Positions 1-8,958 of a DNA stretch of 64,000 nucleotides are shown piece after piece. Below the pieces are notes generated by a model. It was not told the origin of the DNA, searched no databases, and was given only the letters and a program-made list of their open reading frames with translations. The translations under genes and the position numbers were made by a program. This DNA is from an uncultured Rothia sp. GTDB taxonomy: Bacteria > Actinomycetota > Actinomycetes > Actinomycetales > Micrococcaceae. The stretch covers positions 248,001 to 312,000 of the forward strand of contig CAMIIP010000002.1 of NCBI GenBank assembly GCA_946222285.1. Reading direction: 5' to 3'. Numbering within the stretch: position 1 is the first letter of the stretch; every line of letters starts with the position of its first letter.

Positions 1-1127
1 CATCCTTGGCAGTTGCTCAGGCTGATCCGTCTGAGCCGTTGCAAACACAGCCAATTACTTCTTCAGCAACTGCCTTTGCTCCTAATCCCAACGTCTCTGG
101 CGCGGTGATTCCTGAGCCTTCCGACATCGTCCTGCCTTCTAGTTCTGCGTTGGCTACTCCAACCCCGGGCGTGGAGTTCCCCACTCCTGTAGCCAGCCCT
201 TCGGCCGCTGAACCTACAGATTTACCGCCGACTGAACCTACAGTTGCCCCTAGTGAAGCTCCTGTTCCTGAGCCGACAGCAGAACCAACGGCTGCGCCTG
301 AGCCAACAACTGAACCTACTGCTACCCCTAGTGAAACGCCTGCTCCGCAACCGCCGGCTGAACCTACAGTTGCGCCTAGTGAAGTTCCTGTTCCTGAGCC
401 GACAGTAGAACCAACATCTGAGCCGGCGCCGGTAGTTCCTGCTCCTGAGCCGACTGCTGAACCTACTGCTACCCCTAGTGAAGCGCCTGCCCCTGAGTCG
501 CCGGCTGAACCAACGACTGCGCCTACCCCTGAGCCTTCAGCAGATATCGATCAGTCTCTTCCGCCTTCGGCTGTTGTTCCTCTTCCAAGGAACTCATCCG
601 GTGTACCTTCTCCGCATGATGATGCAGTCACCGGCGTACCTCAACCATCTCAAAACAGTGCATCTAACGTCGATCCTCAGCCTTCGAAACAACCTTCGAC
701 TCCGGAAGCACATCCACGCCGGGAGCCTACTGAAGGTTTTCTTCCTTCCATTGCAAGAGAGCAGCCCGAGGCATCGGAAGACGAGATCAAAGCTCCTTTT
801 AAACTCGATACAAGCGAGGGAGTGGGAAAAAACAGCTCGCGTACCGGTGCGCCTAATTCAAATTCAATTGAAGGAGCTGCTGATTGGGTGGAGAGTTTCT
901 TTAATCGAGGAGAAGATCCCCAAAAAACAATCGATTCCAGTTCGGGTGTAGCTAGAACATCAGGACAGAACCAATCTGCTACTACCGCTCTGACTAATGA
1001 GGCACTTACACGCGGTCAAGCCGTTATCGAGGGCTACGGGCAGGCGATTCTTTTTTCTCTGCTGGGAGTAGGAATCATCTTTTTTGTTACTCGAGAATTT
1101 ACCCGATCAACTCGAAAAAATGATTAG
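1..1127 (+). CDS. Pro/Thr/Glu-rich membrane-anchored protein (5'-truncated)
   Basis: The reading frame is open at the window edge, so the N-terminus, where a signal peptide would be expected, is missing. About residues 60-175 are a low-complexity stretch built on imperfect PEPTAEPT and ATPSEAPAP units. A Ser/Asn/Pro-rich spacer follows, then one hydrophobic segment near the C-terminus (AILFSLLGVGIIFFV) and a short basic tail ending RSTRKND. This is the architecture of an exported stalk-like protein held by a C-terminal membrane helix; no LPXTG motif is present. The specific role is unknown. The stop codon overlaps the likely thiL start by 8 bases, which suggests co-transcription. The TTG at position 6 is probably not the true start. 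Confidence 0.7.
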   Translation, partial: SLAVAQADPSEPLQTQPITSSATAFAPNPNVSGAVIPEPSDIVLPSSSALATPTPGVEFPTPVASPSAAEPTDLPPTEPTVAPSEAPVPEPTAEPTAAPEPTTEPTATPSETPAPQPPAEPTVAPSEVPVPEPTVEPTSEPAPVVPAPEPTAEPTATPSEAPAPESPAEPTTAPTPEPSADIDQSLPPSAVVPLPRNSSGVPSPHDDAVTGVPQPSQNSASNVDPQPSKQPSTPEAHPRREPTEGFLPSIAREQPEASEDEIKAPFKLDTSEGVGKNSSRTGAPNSNSIEGAADWVESFFNRGEDPQKTIDSSSGVARTSGQNQSATTALTNEALTRGQAVIEGYGQAILFSLLGVGIIFFVTREFTRSTRKND

Positions 1128-2220
1128 ATCTCTTTCCCACCTTACGGAACAACAGTTGAATCGACCCGTCAAAGAATTATCAGAATCTGAAATTCTTGAT
1201 GCCTTTATACCGGTAATTGAACAGCATAATAGCTGGGTAACTAACGGTAACCTTGATCAGTCGCTCAGTACACAAATGGTGGTAGGACCGGGGGATGACT
1301 GCGCTGTATTAGAGGTTCCAGCCTGCCAGCTGGTTTTGACCACCGATACCCTGACAGAGTCTTTTGATTTTCGTAGGAAATGGAATTCAGGCGATGATAC
1401 CGGTGGCTATGATATTGGATGGAAGGCTGCAACCCAGAATTTAGCCGATGTTGTATCGATGAGAGCCACCCCCACTACGCTTCTGGTTTCTTTGTCCCTT
1501 CCTTCTACTGTGGCCCTCCAATGGGTGGTGGATTTTGCCGTGGGAATAACCGCTTCTTGCAAAGCTAATGGTGCCTCTTTCTGTACTATCGCTGGTGGTG
1601 ATATAGGATCTAGCACAGAGATTTCGGTGACCGTGACGGCGATAGGACAGTGCCTGCATAAGCCGCTTCTACGAACGGGAGCAAAGGACGGCGACGTCGT
1701 TGCTATTGCCGGCGAGCTAGGCACAGCCGCTGCCGGACTGGACGTATTAGAGACTCTCGCACCCAATTCAGTACAGGGTTTGTCCGAACGTCCTGCTGAA
1801 ATCAACCGGATGGTTCGAGCCCAACAGCGACCGCAAACTCCTTTGACAGCGGCACTTGCAGCAGCTTCTTTGGCTCACTCGATGATGGATATTTCTGACG
1901 GTCTAGTTAAAGATGCCGAGCGTATGGCCAAGGCCTCGGGTCTCTCTTTTCATCTTGAGTCGGCGAAGCTGGCAAAAGATAGTAGCGAATTAGAATCGGT
2001 AGCGCGGTGGCTAGGATTTGAAAAACCTCAGCAAATAGCTCTGAACTGGGTACTATCCGGCGGAGAGAATCACGGTATGCTTGCCTGTTTCGATTCTGAT
2101 CAGCAACTTCCCCCAGGCTTCCGTCCCATAGGGGTGTGTAGGGCGAGTACACCTGGAAAAGTTTTCGTGGATGGCAAGGCACCGGAGGTTTCGGGTTGGG
2201 ACCATTTCATCGTCTCGTAA
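1120..2220 (+). CDS. thiL: Thiamine-monophosphate kinase ThiL
   Basis: ThiL phosphorylates thiamine monophosphate with ATP to give the cofactor thiamine diphosphate, in the cytoplasm. The protein (about 366 residues) has the family's N-terminal GPGDDCAVL motif and TTDTLTESFDF, which bind metal and nucleotide. It continues with the AIR-synthase-like ATP-binding fold (GWKAATQNLADVVSM, TIAGGDIG) and a C-terminal MMDISDGLVKD motif. Length is slightly above the usual 320-350 residues. I chose the ATG at 1120, which overlaps the end of the upstream gene, over an upstream TTG at 1084. No strong ribosome binding site precedes it, so translational coupling is likely. Confidence 0.92.
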   Translation: MIRSLSHLTEQQLNRPVKELSESEILDAFIPVIEQHNSWVTNGNLDQSLSTQMVVGPGDDCAVLEVPACQLVLTTDTLTESFDFRRKWNSGDDTGGYDIGWKAATQNLADVVSMRATPTTLLVSLSLPSTVALQWVVDFAVGITASCKANGASFCTIAGGDIGSSTEISVTVTAIGQCLHKPLLRTGAKDGDVVAIAGELGTAAAGLDVLETLAPNSVQGLSERPAEINRMVRAQQRPQTPLTAALAAASLAHSMMDISDGLVKDAERMAKASGLSFHLESAKLAKDSSELESVARWLGFEKPQQIALNWVLSGGENHGMLACFDSDQQLPPGFRPIGVCRASTPGKVFVDGKAPEVSGWDHFIVS

Positions 2221-2326
2221 AATTTCATTTGGGCTGCACATTGGTTTGCTTTTTGGTACAGAATCATCTGCCATGAATTCGTACACGCTACGATGAAGTC
2301 AGGCGAACAAAGAGGTGAGGCGGAAA

Positions 2327-3226
2327 ATGATGCAGTGGACAACTTGTACGGTATGGCACTCCTGGATTGAGCTTGCGCAAGAACGTCTGACTTTTTTTGA
2401 ATCTGACTTGAACGCAATTAATGTATTTCCGGTGGCTGATGCAGATACCGGCACGAATATGCTTCGCACGTTGGCAGGAGCTGTTCACCCTGATCCGCAG
2501 GTAGGGATTAACAATTCTCTGAATGTATCTCGTGGTAATTCAGGTACTCTTCTTGCCCTGTGGCTTAAGGAATTTGTGCAAGTAATGGGACAACATGAAC
2601 CTTGGAAACCTGCCACCTTTGAACGGGCACTGAAAATTTCTGCGCAAACGGTTGAACAATCGCTGAGTAAGCCGGAATCAGGAACTATGCTTACCGTGAT
2701 GGAGGCGCTGGGGGAAGTTGCATCTAAAGATTCCCTCACAGATTATGTAGGTGAGCTGATAAAGGTTGCGCAAATTAATACTGAGCAGACCCAGCAGACT
2801 TTGGCTCAGGCTCGTGAAGCTCATACGGTGGACGCCGGCGCCGCAGGTTTTTTGCTCGTGATAGTTTCTCTGGGGCAGGTTCTAGGAAGCCAATATCCTC
2901 GTCGACAATCTATAAAGCAGCTGTTAACTCCGGGGAAAGAGAGCCGGAAAAATTTCACGAAGAGCCAGCGCTTTGATAAGGGCGAGGTTGAAGTAGTATG
3001 CACTGTGCAACTTCCTATCGTAGAAATTACCGAGCTTCGTAGCGAGCTTGATGTGATGGGAGATTCTTTGGTTATTGCGCCCTTAAAGACAGAATCCACC
3101 CAGGGTACTCCTGTTTGGCGTATTCACCTTCATGTTGGCGATGCACAGAAGGTTATACGCCTGATAGAGAATTACGGCGAACCTCATAACCTTGAAATCA
3201 TCAAACTCACGGGGGAAAAGGGATGA
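2327..3226 (+). CDS. DAK2/DhaL-domain protein, YloV/FakA-like
   Basis: The N-terminal ~190 residues form a DhaL (DAK2) nucleotide-binding domain. It shows NVFPVADADTGTNM, which carries the Asp residues that bind Mg-ATP, then NSLNVSRGNSGTLL and a DAGAAGF motif. The rest matches only part of the longer FakA/YloV architecture, so the protein (299 residues) looks like a short actinobacterial version of the ~550-residue family. FakA phosphorylates fatty acids bound to FakB in Firmicutes; that substrate is not established here. The ATG at 2327 is chosen because a GAGG ribosome binding site lies 6 bases upstream. The gene overlaps recG by 4 bases (ATGA), the usual actinobacterial arrangement. Confidence 0.8.
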   Translation: MMQWTTCTVWHSWIELAQERLTFFESDLNAINVFPVADADTGTNMLRTLAGAVHPDPQVGINNSLNVSRGNSGTLLALWLKEFVQVMGQHEPWKPATFERALKISAQTVEQSLSKPESGTMLTVMEALGEVASKDSLTDYVGELIKVAQINTEQTQQTLAQAREAHTVDAGAAGFLLVIVSLGQVLGSQYPRRQSIKQLLTPGKESRKNFTKSQRFDKGEVEVVCTVQLPIVEITELRSELDVMGDSLVIAPLKTESTQGTPVWRIHLHVGDAQKVIRLIENYGEPHNLEIIKLTGEKG

Positions 3227-5811
3227 GCGCTTCGCCGTCTAAAAAAACCGCGTTGAAGAAGCGAAAATCAGGTACTGAACAGACCTCTGAGAAAGCTCAA
3301 GCTCAACACCAATATGCCAGCGAAAAACGCCTGGAAAACGAGAAATTGGCATCCTATCTCGGTGCCAACACTGCTAAAACGCTTAAAACCCACTTTGGAT
3401 TGGAAACGGTAGGAGATTTTCTCGAATTCTATCCGCGTAAATATCTACCGCGTGGGGAACTGAGCTCTTTTGCTGATTTGATAGAAGGCTCCGAAGCAAC
3501 TCTCATCGCTAAGGTACTCAAAGTGACTACTCGCCAGATGAAGGCACGGCGTGGTTCGATTACCGAAATTACTATTACAGATCAGTTGGGGGAGCAGGGC
3601 ACTGATCGGGCCGGATTGTCTCAGCAACTCGGTGCCGAAACCGGACGCGTGGATTACCGCTTTACCTCCGGCGGCAACGGTACACCCAATACAGCTAATC
3701 CGCGTATTCACGGTTCAGCTGCTGGCTATTCCGATTCCTATGCTGGTCATTCAGCCTACGGTTACTATCCGGAGGAGGGAATCGATATGGGGCAGGTTTT
3801 TGGCGGGTACGCCCCCAATCACTATGCGCTAGCGGGCGATACCTCAACCATGACCCTTTCTTTCTTTAACGCCTGGACCGCCGCCCGAGAAATATCAGTT
3901 GGAGATCATGTGATGTTCTCCGGCAAAGTTGGCTCCTACCGGGGCCAACCTACGCTCACCAATCCGCACTACGCAGTGTTAGCAGAAAATCAAAACCACG
4001 AAGACGATAGCGAATCAATCGAGCGCACCAAAGCACGAGCTAACGCACCCATACCCGTTTATCGCGCCACAGCGAAACTGCCTACCGATCACATCGCTAC
4101 TGCCATGGAACAGATACTTGACCGCGCTCCGCTGGCAGAATTGGAAGACCCGATTCCGGCTTCGATTCGCAGGCAACGAAAGATTCCTTCGCTGGCCTGG
4201 ACCTATCGAGGGGTGCATACTCCCGATAGTGAGGAGACCTGGCGGGCGGCACAACACTTTTTACGCTACCGCGAAGCCTTTATCTTACAGTCAGCCCTGG
4301 CGCGGATTCGGGCGGCGAGAGCAGCTCACGCGACGGTCGCTCGTCCATTCCTTGTGGGAGGCTACGCCGATCAGCTTCTTGAGTTACTACCCTACGAATT
4401 AACCGATGGACAGCAAAAAGTAGGCATTGATATTGCACATGATTTGGGTTCGCAGGTTCCAATGAACCGCCTGCTCCAGGGCGATGTAGGATCGGGCAAA
4501 ACAGTTGTTGCTCTGCGCGCTATGCTCCAGGTGGTTGATAACGGTGCCCAGGCAGCTATGCTGGCTCCCACCGAGGTGCTTGCCGAACAGCATTATCGTT
4601 CGGTACTCGGTATTCTCGGTGATTTGGCGCAGACTGCAGAGGAGTACAAGGCGGAGTCCCAACAGATCAGAGTAGTTTTACTCACAGCCTCCATGTCTAG
4701 CAAGCTCAAAAAGCGGACACTGTTAGAGATTGCTTCGGGTGCTGCCGATATTGTGATCGGTACCCATGCTTTGCTTGCCGACGCGGTGTCTTTCTTTGAT
4801 TTGGGCATGGTAGTGGTGGACGAACAGCATCGATTCGGTGTTGAGCAACGCGATGCGCTTCGTGGTGCCAACGGTGATTTACCGCACCGTTTGGTTATGA
4901 CAGCAACCCCTATCCCTCGCACCGTGGCGATGACGGTTTTTGGCGATTTGGATACCTCGGTACTTGATCAACTCCCTGCAGGGCGGCAAAAAATCAAGAC
5001 CGTAGTGGTATCGCTGACCGAACACCCCACCTGGGAAAGGCGCATCTGGGAGAGAGCACGAGAGGAAATCGATGCCGGTCACCAGGTGTACGTGGTGGTT
5101 CCCAAAATTGGGGCAGGCGATTCGGCAACGTCAATTGAGGACGGCGAGCTACTCTTTGGCTCCGCCCAAGCCAAGGAATCGAACGTTCGCGGCGGCAATC
5201 TTAACTCGGTTACCTCGATGATGGAAGAACTTTCTGATATTTCTGCTCTGAACGGAGTACGAATCGCTCCACTTCACGGCAAAATGGACACGAGTGAAAA
5301 AGCTGAGACCATGCGCAGTTTTGAGCGCGGCGAGATTGATGTGCTGGTCTGCACCACGGTGATTGAGGTGGGCGTGAACGTGCCCAACGCCACGCTGATG
5401 ATTATTATGGACGCTGATCGATTTGGTATCTCAGGTTTGCACCAGTTGCGCGGGCGAATTGGTCGTGGGCAACTGCCTGGAACATGTTTGTTGGTGACTA
5501 CCCAGGACGCCGAGGGAGTTTCTCGTGAACGGTTGAACGCGGTAGCTTCAACCACCGACGGGTTTGAGCTATCGCGGATTGACTTAGAACAGCGCCGTGA
5601 GGGCGATATCCTGGGAGCTGCTCAGTCGGGCAACAAATCGACGCTGAAGCTCCTGCGGGCTCTCACCGATGCCAAACTGATTGAGAAGGCCCGTGAAGAT
5701 GCTTTTTCTCTCGTGGAAAAAGATCCGACACTGGCTCAGCATCCTGATTTGGCTCGTACGATCGATCGGGCGCTGGATGCCGATCGTGAAGCCTTTCTCG
5801 GTAGAGGCTAA
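3223..5811 (+). CDS. recG: ATP-dependent DNA helicase RecG
   Basis: RecG reverses stalled replication forks and processes branched DNA. Visible motifs are Walker A GDVGSGKT at residues 420-427, the DEXH-box DEQHRFG, TATPIPRT, APLHGKM and QLRGRIGRG, in the order of the superfamily 2 helicase core. The N-terminal wedge (OB-fold) domain recognises branched DNA. At 862 residues it is much longer than typical RecG (about 690-740). The excess is a Gly/Ser/Tyr/Asn-rich segment of about 86 residues (roughly 122-207) inserted between two strands of the wedge OB-fold, plus a basic N-terminal extension. A smaller extra loop lies between conserved motifs near DSATSIEDGELLFGS. It is translationally coupled to the upstream DAK2 gene. 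Confidence 0.95.
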   Translation: MSASPSKKTALKKRKSGTEQTSEKAQAQHQYASEKRLENEKLASYLGANTAKTLKTHFGLETVGDFLEFYPRKYLPRGELSSFADLIEGSEATLIAKVLKVTTRQMKARRGSITEITITDQLGEQGTDRAGLSQQLGAETGRVDYRFTSGGNGTPNTANPRIHGSAAGYSDSYAGHSAYGYYPEEGIDMGQVFGGYAPNHYALAGDTSTMTLSFFNAWTAAREISVGDHVMFSGKVGSYRGQPTLTNPHYAVLAENQNHEDDSESIERTKARANAPIPVYRATAKLPTDHIATAMEQILDRAPLAELEDPIPASIRRQRKIPSLAWTYRGVHTPDSEETWRAAQHFLRYREAFILQSALARIRAARAAHATVARPFLVGGYADQLLELLPYELTDGQQKVGIDIAHDLGSQVPMNRLLQGDVGSGKTVVALRAMLQVVDNGAQAAMLAPTEVLAEQHYRSVLGILGDLAQTAEEYKAESQQIRVVLLTASMSSKLKKRTLLEIASGAADIVIGTHALLADAVSFFDLGMVVVDEQHRFGVEQRDALRGANGDLPHRLVMTATPIPRTVAMTVFGDLDTSVLDQLPAGRQKIKTVVVSLTEHPTWERRIWERAREEIDAGHQVYVVVPKIGAGDSATSIEDGELLFGSAQAKESNVRGGNLNSVTSMMEELSDISALNGVRIAPLHGKMDTSEKAETMRSFERGEIDVLVCTTVIEVGVNVPNATLMIIMDADRFGISGLHQLRGRIGRGQLPGTCLLVTTQDAEGVSRERLNAVASTTDGFELSRIDLEQRREGDILGAAQSGNKSTLKLLRALTDAKLIEKAREDAFSLVEKDPTLAQHPDLARTIDRALDADREAFLGRG

Positions 5812-5853
5812 ACTAAAAGCCGTTTTATTACCGCTCTACGAAAGGGAATCACG

Positions 5854-6462
5854 ATGAGCCGAATCATTGCCGGTGCGGCCGGCGGATTGCGTTTAGAGAA
5901 TGTTCCGGGCAGTAACACCAGACCAACCACGGATCGGGTGAAAGAGGCTCTTTTCTCCCGCTTAGAAACCTACGATATTCTTGTTGGCTCACGGGTGCTT
6001 GATCTTTTTGGCGGTTCGGGTGCTTTGGGGTATGAATCCATAAGTAGGGGAGCTGCCCATGCTGATTTCTGCGAGACTTACGCTAAGGCACAGAATGTGC
6101 TTGAGAAGAATGCTCACGCTCTTGCCGCCGCTCTGCCCGGTAGGATCGCGAAGATTCACAAGATGAGCGCCCGTTCTTTTCTTACCCACTATGCCGGAAA
6201 GTCTTGGGAATTGGTCTTTATTGACCCTCCCTATGCCATGGATAACGAGGAGCTCGAAGAGCTTCTGACGCTTCTTGCTCCGCACCTGGCTGAGGGTGCC
6301 GTCGTTGTGATTGAGCGATCGTCTCGAACCGCTGAACCTGCTTGGCCGTACCTGTTGAGTAAATTCGCTGAGAAGAAATACGGCGAAACGATACTCTATT
6401 TTGTGGAGCCAGAGGCGCAAGATTCACCGGTAGGGCTAGAGACAGGCACCTCCAGCCAGTAG
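5854..6462 (+). CDS. rsmD: 16S rRNA (guanine966-N2)-methyltransferase RsmD
   Basis: RsmD methylates N2 of G966 in 16S rRNA during assembly of the 30S subunit. The protein of 202 residues starts with the characteristic MSRIIAGAAGGLRL and TRPTTDRVKEALFS. It has the SAM-binding loop VLDLFGGSGALGYE and the catalytic DPPY motif (FIDPPYAM) near residue 125. A ribosome binding site AAAGGGA precedes the ATG. It follows recG after 42 bases and normally sits beside recG and coaD; here a minus-strand block separates it from coaD. Its last 67 bases overlap the 3' end of the convergent GNAT gene. Confidence 0.93.
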   Translation: MSRIIAGAAGGLRLENVPGSNTRPTTDRVKEALFSRLETYDILVGSRVLDLFGGSGALGYESISRGAAHADFCETYAKAQNVLEKNAHALAAALPGRIAKIHKMSARSFLTHYAGKSWELVFIDPPYAMDNEELEELLTLLAPHLAEGAVVVIERSSRTAEPAWPYLLSKFAEKKYGETILYFVEPEAQDSPVGLETGTSSQ

Positions 6463-7112
6463 CGGCGCTTGACCGTACCAAAATCTTTCAAACGTTTATT
6501 ATCGACCACTCCGTCGCGGTCTCTCACACCCCCACAGTTTTCTATGGTGAGATAGGAGCCAACATTGGATTCATTGCAGGTGAGCAAAACGGCTAGGTTC
6601 TCCGTAGGAGGAACTGCCTGAAGAGGGAAAGATGAGAGCTCCTTTACCGAAGGGCAGAACATCTTTTGCTCAACATGAATCTGATGAGATTGCACCTTGT
6701 GACTAATTGCCATCAGCGCCGCACGAAGTTGCCAGGAAGCAATGCCTTGCCGACGGTAGTCGGGGCGAACTGCGTAGCCAATATGTCCCAAAAATTCAGC
6801 TAAATCATGTGTGAGTAACCAGTGGCGCATCGAGATTTTTCCGACTACCTCGCTCACTCCATCAACGGTAGAGACAGTAACCCACTGGGTCGCAGGGACG
6901 TATCCAGCGGGCAGATTCTCCCCGAGTGCACCGGCTTCACAGTAGCGAATCCATCCGTGAATATCATTACGGCGGGAAACCACTTCTTCAAGGAGGCAGG
7001 ATTCGCCAGCATCGATGAAGGCACCGGCAAATCGCTCCATCGCCGGAATGAGCGCTCTCATTTCGTCGGAGTTTTTGACCTGCACCAGCTTAAGATCCAA
7101 TTCTTGTTTCAT
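6396..7112 (-). CDS. GNAT-family N-acetyltransferase
   Basis: A 238-residue protein with the acetyl-CoA binding motif A of the GNAT fold, IGYAVRPDYRRQGIASWQL (R/Q-x-x-G-x-A), at about residues 111-129. Before it lie strands that include VVGKISMRHWL. The first ~100 residues probably form the acceptor half of the domain, and the C-terminal ~40 residues extend past the usual fold. The substrate cannot be told from sequence. The start codon overlaps the stop of the upstream aminotransferase pseudogene (ATGA), so the pair was presumably an operon; loss of the aminotransferase may reduce coupled translation. The 3' end runs 67 bases into rsmD on the other strand. Confidence 0.8.
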   Translation of the reverse strand: MKQELDLKLVQVKNSDEMRALIPAMERFAGAFIDAGESCLLEEVVSRRNDIHGWIRYCEAGALGENLPAGYVPATQWVTVSTVDGVSEVVGKISMRHWLLTHDLAEFLGHIGYAVRPDYRRQGIASWQLRAALMAISHKVQSHQIHVEQKMFCPSVKELSSFPLQAVPPTENLAVLLTCNESNVGSYLTIENCGGVRDRDGVVDNKRLKDFGTVKRRYWLEVPVSSPTGESCASGSTK

Positions 7113-8333
7113 GCTTTAACCCACTCTCTCAATTTTTCTACTGCATTGTGAAGCACCGCCGGTTTCTTGCAGAAAGCGAAGCGAATCCAATTTTTAAGTT
7201 CTGGCGCGAAATCTGCGGTCGTAAACGCCGCCATTGGCACCACTGTTACTCCCGCCTGCTCCGGTAAAATTTCCGCCAGCTCTTGAGAGTCAGCGATGCC
7301 TTTGGCTTCTAGGAGCGCGGTGGCATCGGCAGCGATGAAAAAAGTGCCGGCAGGATCAGACAGTTGCAGTCCTGTGCCTGCCAACCCCTGCATCAGAATA
7401 TTTTTCTGTTCGGTGTACTGGCGAACCAAATCAGAATAGAAAGAAGAGGGTAAGTTTAGCCCCGTTGCCGCACCGATTTGTAGGGGAGCGGCAGCACTAT
7501 GCGAGAAGTACCCCTTGACCAGCTTCAGAGGCGTTATCAGGCTCTCGGGACCAACCACCCACCCCACGCGCCAGCCAGTCAGGGAATGGGTTTTAGAAAT
7601 TGCCGAGACAAAAAGCGTGCGCTCGGTGGCACCTTCTAAGCTGAAAACGGGGTCGAAATCTTCACCGAAGGTGATGTGCTCGTAGACGCCGTCCTGCAGA
7701 ATAATCGCATCGTGCTTGATCGCTAAATCTACAATTTTCTGCTTAATCTATACAGGGAAAACCGTGCCGGTTGGATTGTGCGGATCGTTGAGAATCACCA
7801 GGGCAACTCGATCAGAAAACGCTGCCTCCAATTGATCGATATCCGGTGCGAACGTGGGCGGCAAGAGCGGAACCGTCATCAGTTTCCCACCCGCTAGAGC
7901 TACTGCTGCAGGGTAGATATCGTAGTAGGGTTCAAAAACGATGACCTCATCGCCGGGATTAACAAAGGCAGCGATGGACGCCGCTAGCGCCTCCGAAGCA
8001 CCGGCCGTTACGAGCACTTCACTTTCTTCATCCACCTTCTGTCCGTAAAAACGTTCCTGGTGCGCGGCAATTGCTGCGCGAAGCTTTGAATGTCCGGCAA
8101 TGGGAACGTACTGATTGATACCGTCTTTCATCGCCCTCATAGAGGCATCAAAAAATTTGTTGCGGACCATCCGTATCGGGAAATCCCTGCCCCAGATTAA
8201 TGGCACTATAGGCGGTAGAAAGCACGCTCATTTCCTCAAAAATCGTGGAGGTGAAACCCGTCTCGGTCAGCAAACCCGTGGCATAACCAACCCGCCGATA
8301 GGGCAAATTGGGAATCAATGGCGACGCAGACAT
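7109..8333 (-). pseudogene. Class I/II PLP-dependent aminotransferase, disrupted
   Basis: Three collinear pieces together make a full-length aminotransferase of about 407 residues related to the KAT/DapC-like group. The first piece carries INLGQGFPDTDGP. Then a run of six T (plus-strand positions 8150-8155 read as A) adds one base and causes an immediate TGA. The second frame resumes with FFDASMRAMKDGINQYVP and reaches DPHNPTGTVFPV, then meets an in-frame TAG at 7748-7750. The third piece continues in that same frame through DGVYEHITFGEDF and SAISKTHSLTGWRVG, which holds the PLP-binding lysine, to the C-terminus. With one frameshift and one nonsense codon it is most likely non-functional. The pathway it served is not clear; methionine, kynurenine or diaminopimelate transamination are possibilities. 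Confidence 0.85.
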
Positions 8334-8423
8334 ACCGGCTTCCTTAGAACGTAACGTAAATCTCTCTTTCGATGTAGCTTACTCGCTACGGAACAATCTA
8401 AGGGAATATTTCACTGCTACGCT

Positions 8424-8900
8424 ATGGGTATGCAACTAGTAGTGTGCCCCGGATCGTACGATCCCATTCATAACGGCCATGTAGATATCATCACCCGCGC
8501 CGCAAAAATTTATGGGAACGTTATTGTGGCAATTGCCCATAACTCAGCAAAAAAATATCGCTTTACTCTCGATGAGCGCGTGGCTATGGCACAAGAGACT
8601 TTTGAGCTGATTGACGGTGTATTGGTAGAAGTGATGCCTCCTATGCTGCTGGCTGACTACGTTAAATCTAAGGGCTCCTTCTTACTGGTGAAAGGTGTGC
8701 GAAATGCCCAGGACTGGCAGTACGAGGCGCAAATGGCAACCATGAACCGCCACCTAACCGGGGTGGAAACCGCGTTTTTAACCTCTGACCCAAAATACAG
8801 CCAGATTTCTTCAACCCTGATTAGAGATGTGGGTAGCTACGGCGGAGATCTCACGTCCTTTGTGCCCCGCGCCGTCCAAAAGCGTCTCGAAACCCGCTAA
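8424..8900 (+). CDS. coaD: Phosphopantetheine adenylyltransferase CoaD
   Basis: CoaD transfers AMP from ATP to 4'-phosphopantetheine, the penultimate step of coenzyme A synthesis. The protein of 158 residues shows the nucleotidyltransferase GSYDPIHNGHVDII motif (T/HxGH class), then KYRFTLDERVAM, VKGVRNAQDWQYEAQMA and the C-terminal ISSTLIRDV motif equivalent to ISSSxVR. Two in-frame ATG codons lie at 8424 and 8430; the second gives the shorter MQLVVCPGS start typical of the family. No strong ribosome binding site separates the choices. Confidence 0.95.
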   Translation: MGMQLVVCPGSYDPIHNGHVDIITRAAKIYGNVIVAIAHNSAKKYRFTLDERVAMAQETFELIDGVLVEVMPPMLLADYVKSKGSFLLVKGVRNAQDWQYEAQMATMNRHLTGVETAFLTSDPKYSQISSTLIRDVGSYGGDLTSFVPRAVQKRLETR

Positions 8901-8958
8901 TTATTGAGTTTAATCGCACATCAAACCGTCTTGCTCGCTGTCACACGGCGTGGAATAG

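Noticed and set aside
478..951. 157-residue reading frame inside the Pro/Thr-rich gene
   Set aside because: It is out of frame with the repeat protein, has Leu/Arg-biased composition typical of a shifted repeat, and no ribosome binding site.
7748..7750. TAG codon read as pyrrolysine or other recoding
   Set aside because: The same gene also has a frameshift, there is no recoding element visible, and the position is not an active site.
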